A DNA stretch of 6,019 bases, taken from positions 1-6,019 of the forward strand of contig JALVWI010000116.1 in assembly GCA_027038335.1 (NCBI GenBank). Reading direction: 5' to 3'. A program made the position numbers and the translations under genes. The notes beneath the pieces were generated by a model that ran no database searches, was not told the origin of the DNA, and saw only the letters and a list, made by a program, of their open reading frames with translations. This DNA is from Campylobacterales bacterium. GTDB taxonomy: Bacteria; Campylobacterota; Campylobacteria; Campylobacterales; JALSKU01. The stretch's first letter is position 1; the number at the start of each line of letters is the position of its first letter. Shown one piece after another: positions 5,641 to 6,019 of the stretch.

Positions 5641-6019
5641 CCATACCTCCGTTATCTATGATAAAATGTCTGTAACTTACTCTTAAAAGTGAAGGTATCC
5701 TATGTGTAACAGTTACTATAGTAGTTCCAAGCTGTTCATTAGCACCTTTTAACAGATCCCATATAACTCCGCTTGAATAATCATCAAGATTGCCGGTAGG
5801 CTCATCTGCAAGGATAAGAACAGGATTGTGAGCCAAAGCTCTTGCTACTGCCGCACGCTGTTGTTCTCCGCCACTTAGCTCCGGAGGATATTTATCTGCC
5901 TTATGTAAAAGCTTTACATGTTTTAAAAGTTTATGTGCTTGAGAAAGACACACTTCTTTGGAAAAACCTGCTATAAATAGAGGAAGCATTACATTTTTTT
6001 CAATTGTCCAACTTTCTAT
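5627..6019 (-). CDS. ftsE: Cell division ATP-binding protein FtsE, C-terminal part (5' end outside window)
   Basis: It is the cytoplasmic ABC ATPase of the FtsEX division complex. The frame stays open to the window edge, giving 130 residues of a protein normally about 220 long; the Walker A and Q-loop lie outside. Seen: the post-Q-loop segment ESWTIEKNVMLPLFIAG (2-18), matching the family pattern TVxxNVxxPL; the ABC signature LSGGEQQR (48-55); Walker B LILADEPTGNLD (68-79) with catalytic E73; and the H-loop VTVTH (102-106). An ATG at 5989 falls within the conserved NVMLPL motif and cannot be the true start. The ending overlaps ftsX by 14 nt. LolD/MacB-type ATPases share these motifs, but the FtsX partner and the dead-LytM gene next door favour FtsE. 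Confidence 0.94.
   Translation of the reverse strand: MESWTIEKNVMLPLFIAGFSKEVCLSQAHKLLKHVKLLHKADKYPPELSGGEQQRAAVARALAHNPVLILADEPTGNLDDYSSGVIWDLLKGANEQLGTTIVTVTHRIPSLLRVSYRHFIIDNGGMDEIC
5646..5650 (-). promoter_or_regulatory. Ribosome-binding site of ftsX, within the end of ftsE
   Basis: GGAGG on the minus strand is followed by TATGG and the ftsX ATG (5640-5638). It encodes the Gly-Gly near the FtsE C-terminus at the same time, so ftsX translation starts before ftsE translation ends. Confidence 0.8.

Noticed and set aside
5987..5989. ATG at 5989-5987 as the start of a 120-residue FtsE.
   Set aside because: The frame stays open to the window edge and the residues before it (ESWTIEKNV) match conserved FtsE sequence, so the gene is simply cut by the window and not a short form.

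Overview
The window is strongly A+T-rich and gene-dense. All genes lie on the minus strand, so transcription runs from high to low coordinates. The order, in transcription direction, is ftsE (5' part missing) - ftsX - envC-like - pyrH - rpoZ - spoT - tyrS (3' part missing). As I recall, Campylobacter jejuni carries the same block around Cj1271c-Cj1277c. The base composition, the single RSH (RelA/SpoT homologue) gene next to rpoZ, and pyrH lying away from its frequent tsf/frr neighbours also point to Campylobacterota (Epsilonproteobacteria). I cannot fix the genus from the sequence.

Region by region: 5627-6019 is the C-terminal part of the ATPase FtsE. 4822-5640 is its membrane partner FtsX, overlapping ftsE by 14 nt. 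3629-4825 is a secreted coiled-coil protein with a degenerate LytM (peptidase M23-like) domain, whose TTG start overlaps the ftsX stop. After a 33-nt gap comes pyrH (UMP kinase, GTG start, 2885-3595). After 26 nt comes rpoZ (RNA polymerase omega, 2643-2858). Then follows a full-length bifunctional (p)ppGpp synthetase/hydrolase (477-2636, TTG start). Tyrosyl-tRNA synthetase begins at 476, directly after the spoT stop. There is no gene-free stretch above 33 nt, and I see no RNA gene, mobile element, CRISPR array, terminator or convincing promoter.

Functionally there are two modules in one probable operon. The first is FtsE-FtsX-EnvC-like, which by analogy with Escherichia coli passes cytoplasmic ATP hydrolysis across the inner membrane to switch on a septal cell-wall amidase. 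The second is a growth-control and information module: UMP phosphorylation, RNA polymerase omega, the (p)ppGpp enzyme, and an aminoacyl-tRNA synthetase whose substrate state is what an RSH enzyme senses through stalled ribosomes. Joints of 0-33 nt, two overlaps, and non-ATG starts (TTG, GTG, TTG) on three of the five genes that begin inside the window before tyrS suggest co-transcription and translational coupling.

This is mostly conserved core genome. I do not see an undescribed system. The points worth a second look are the catalytically dead LytM domain with a very lysine-rich stalk, the omega subunit lacking the MAR motif beside an intact RSH enzyme, and the unusual rpoZ/spoT junction.
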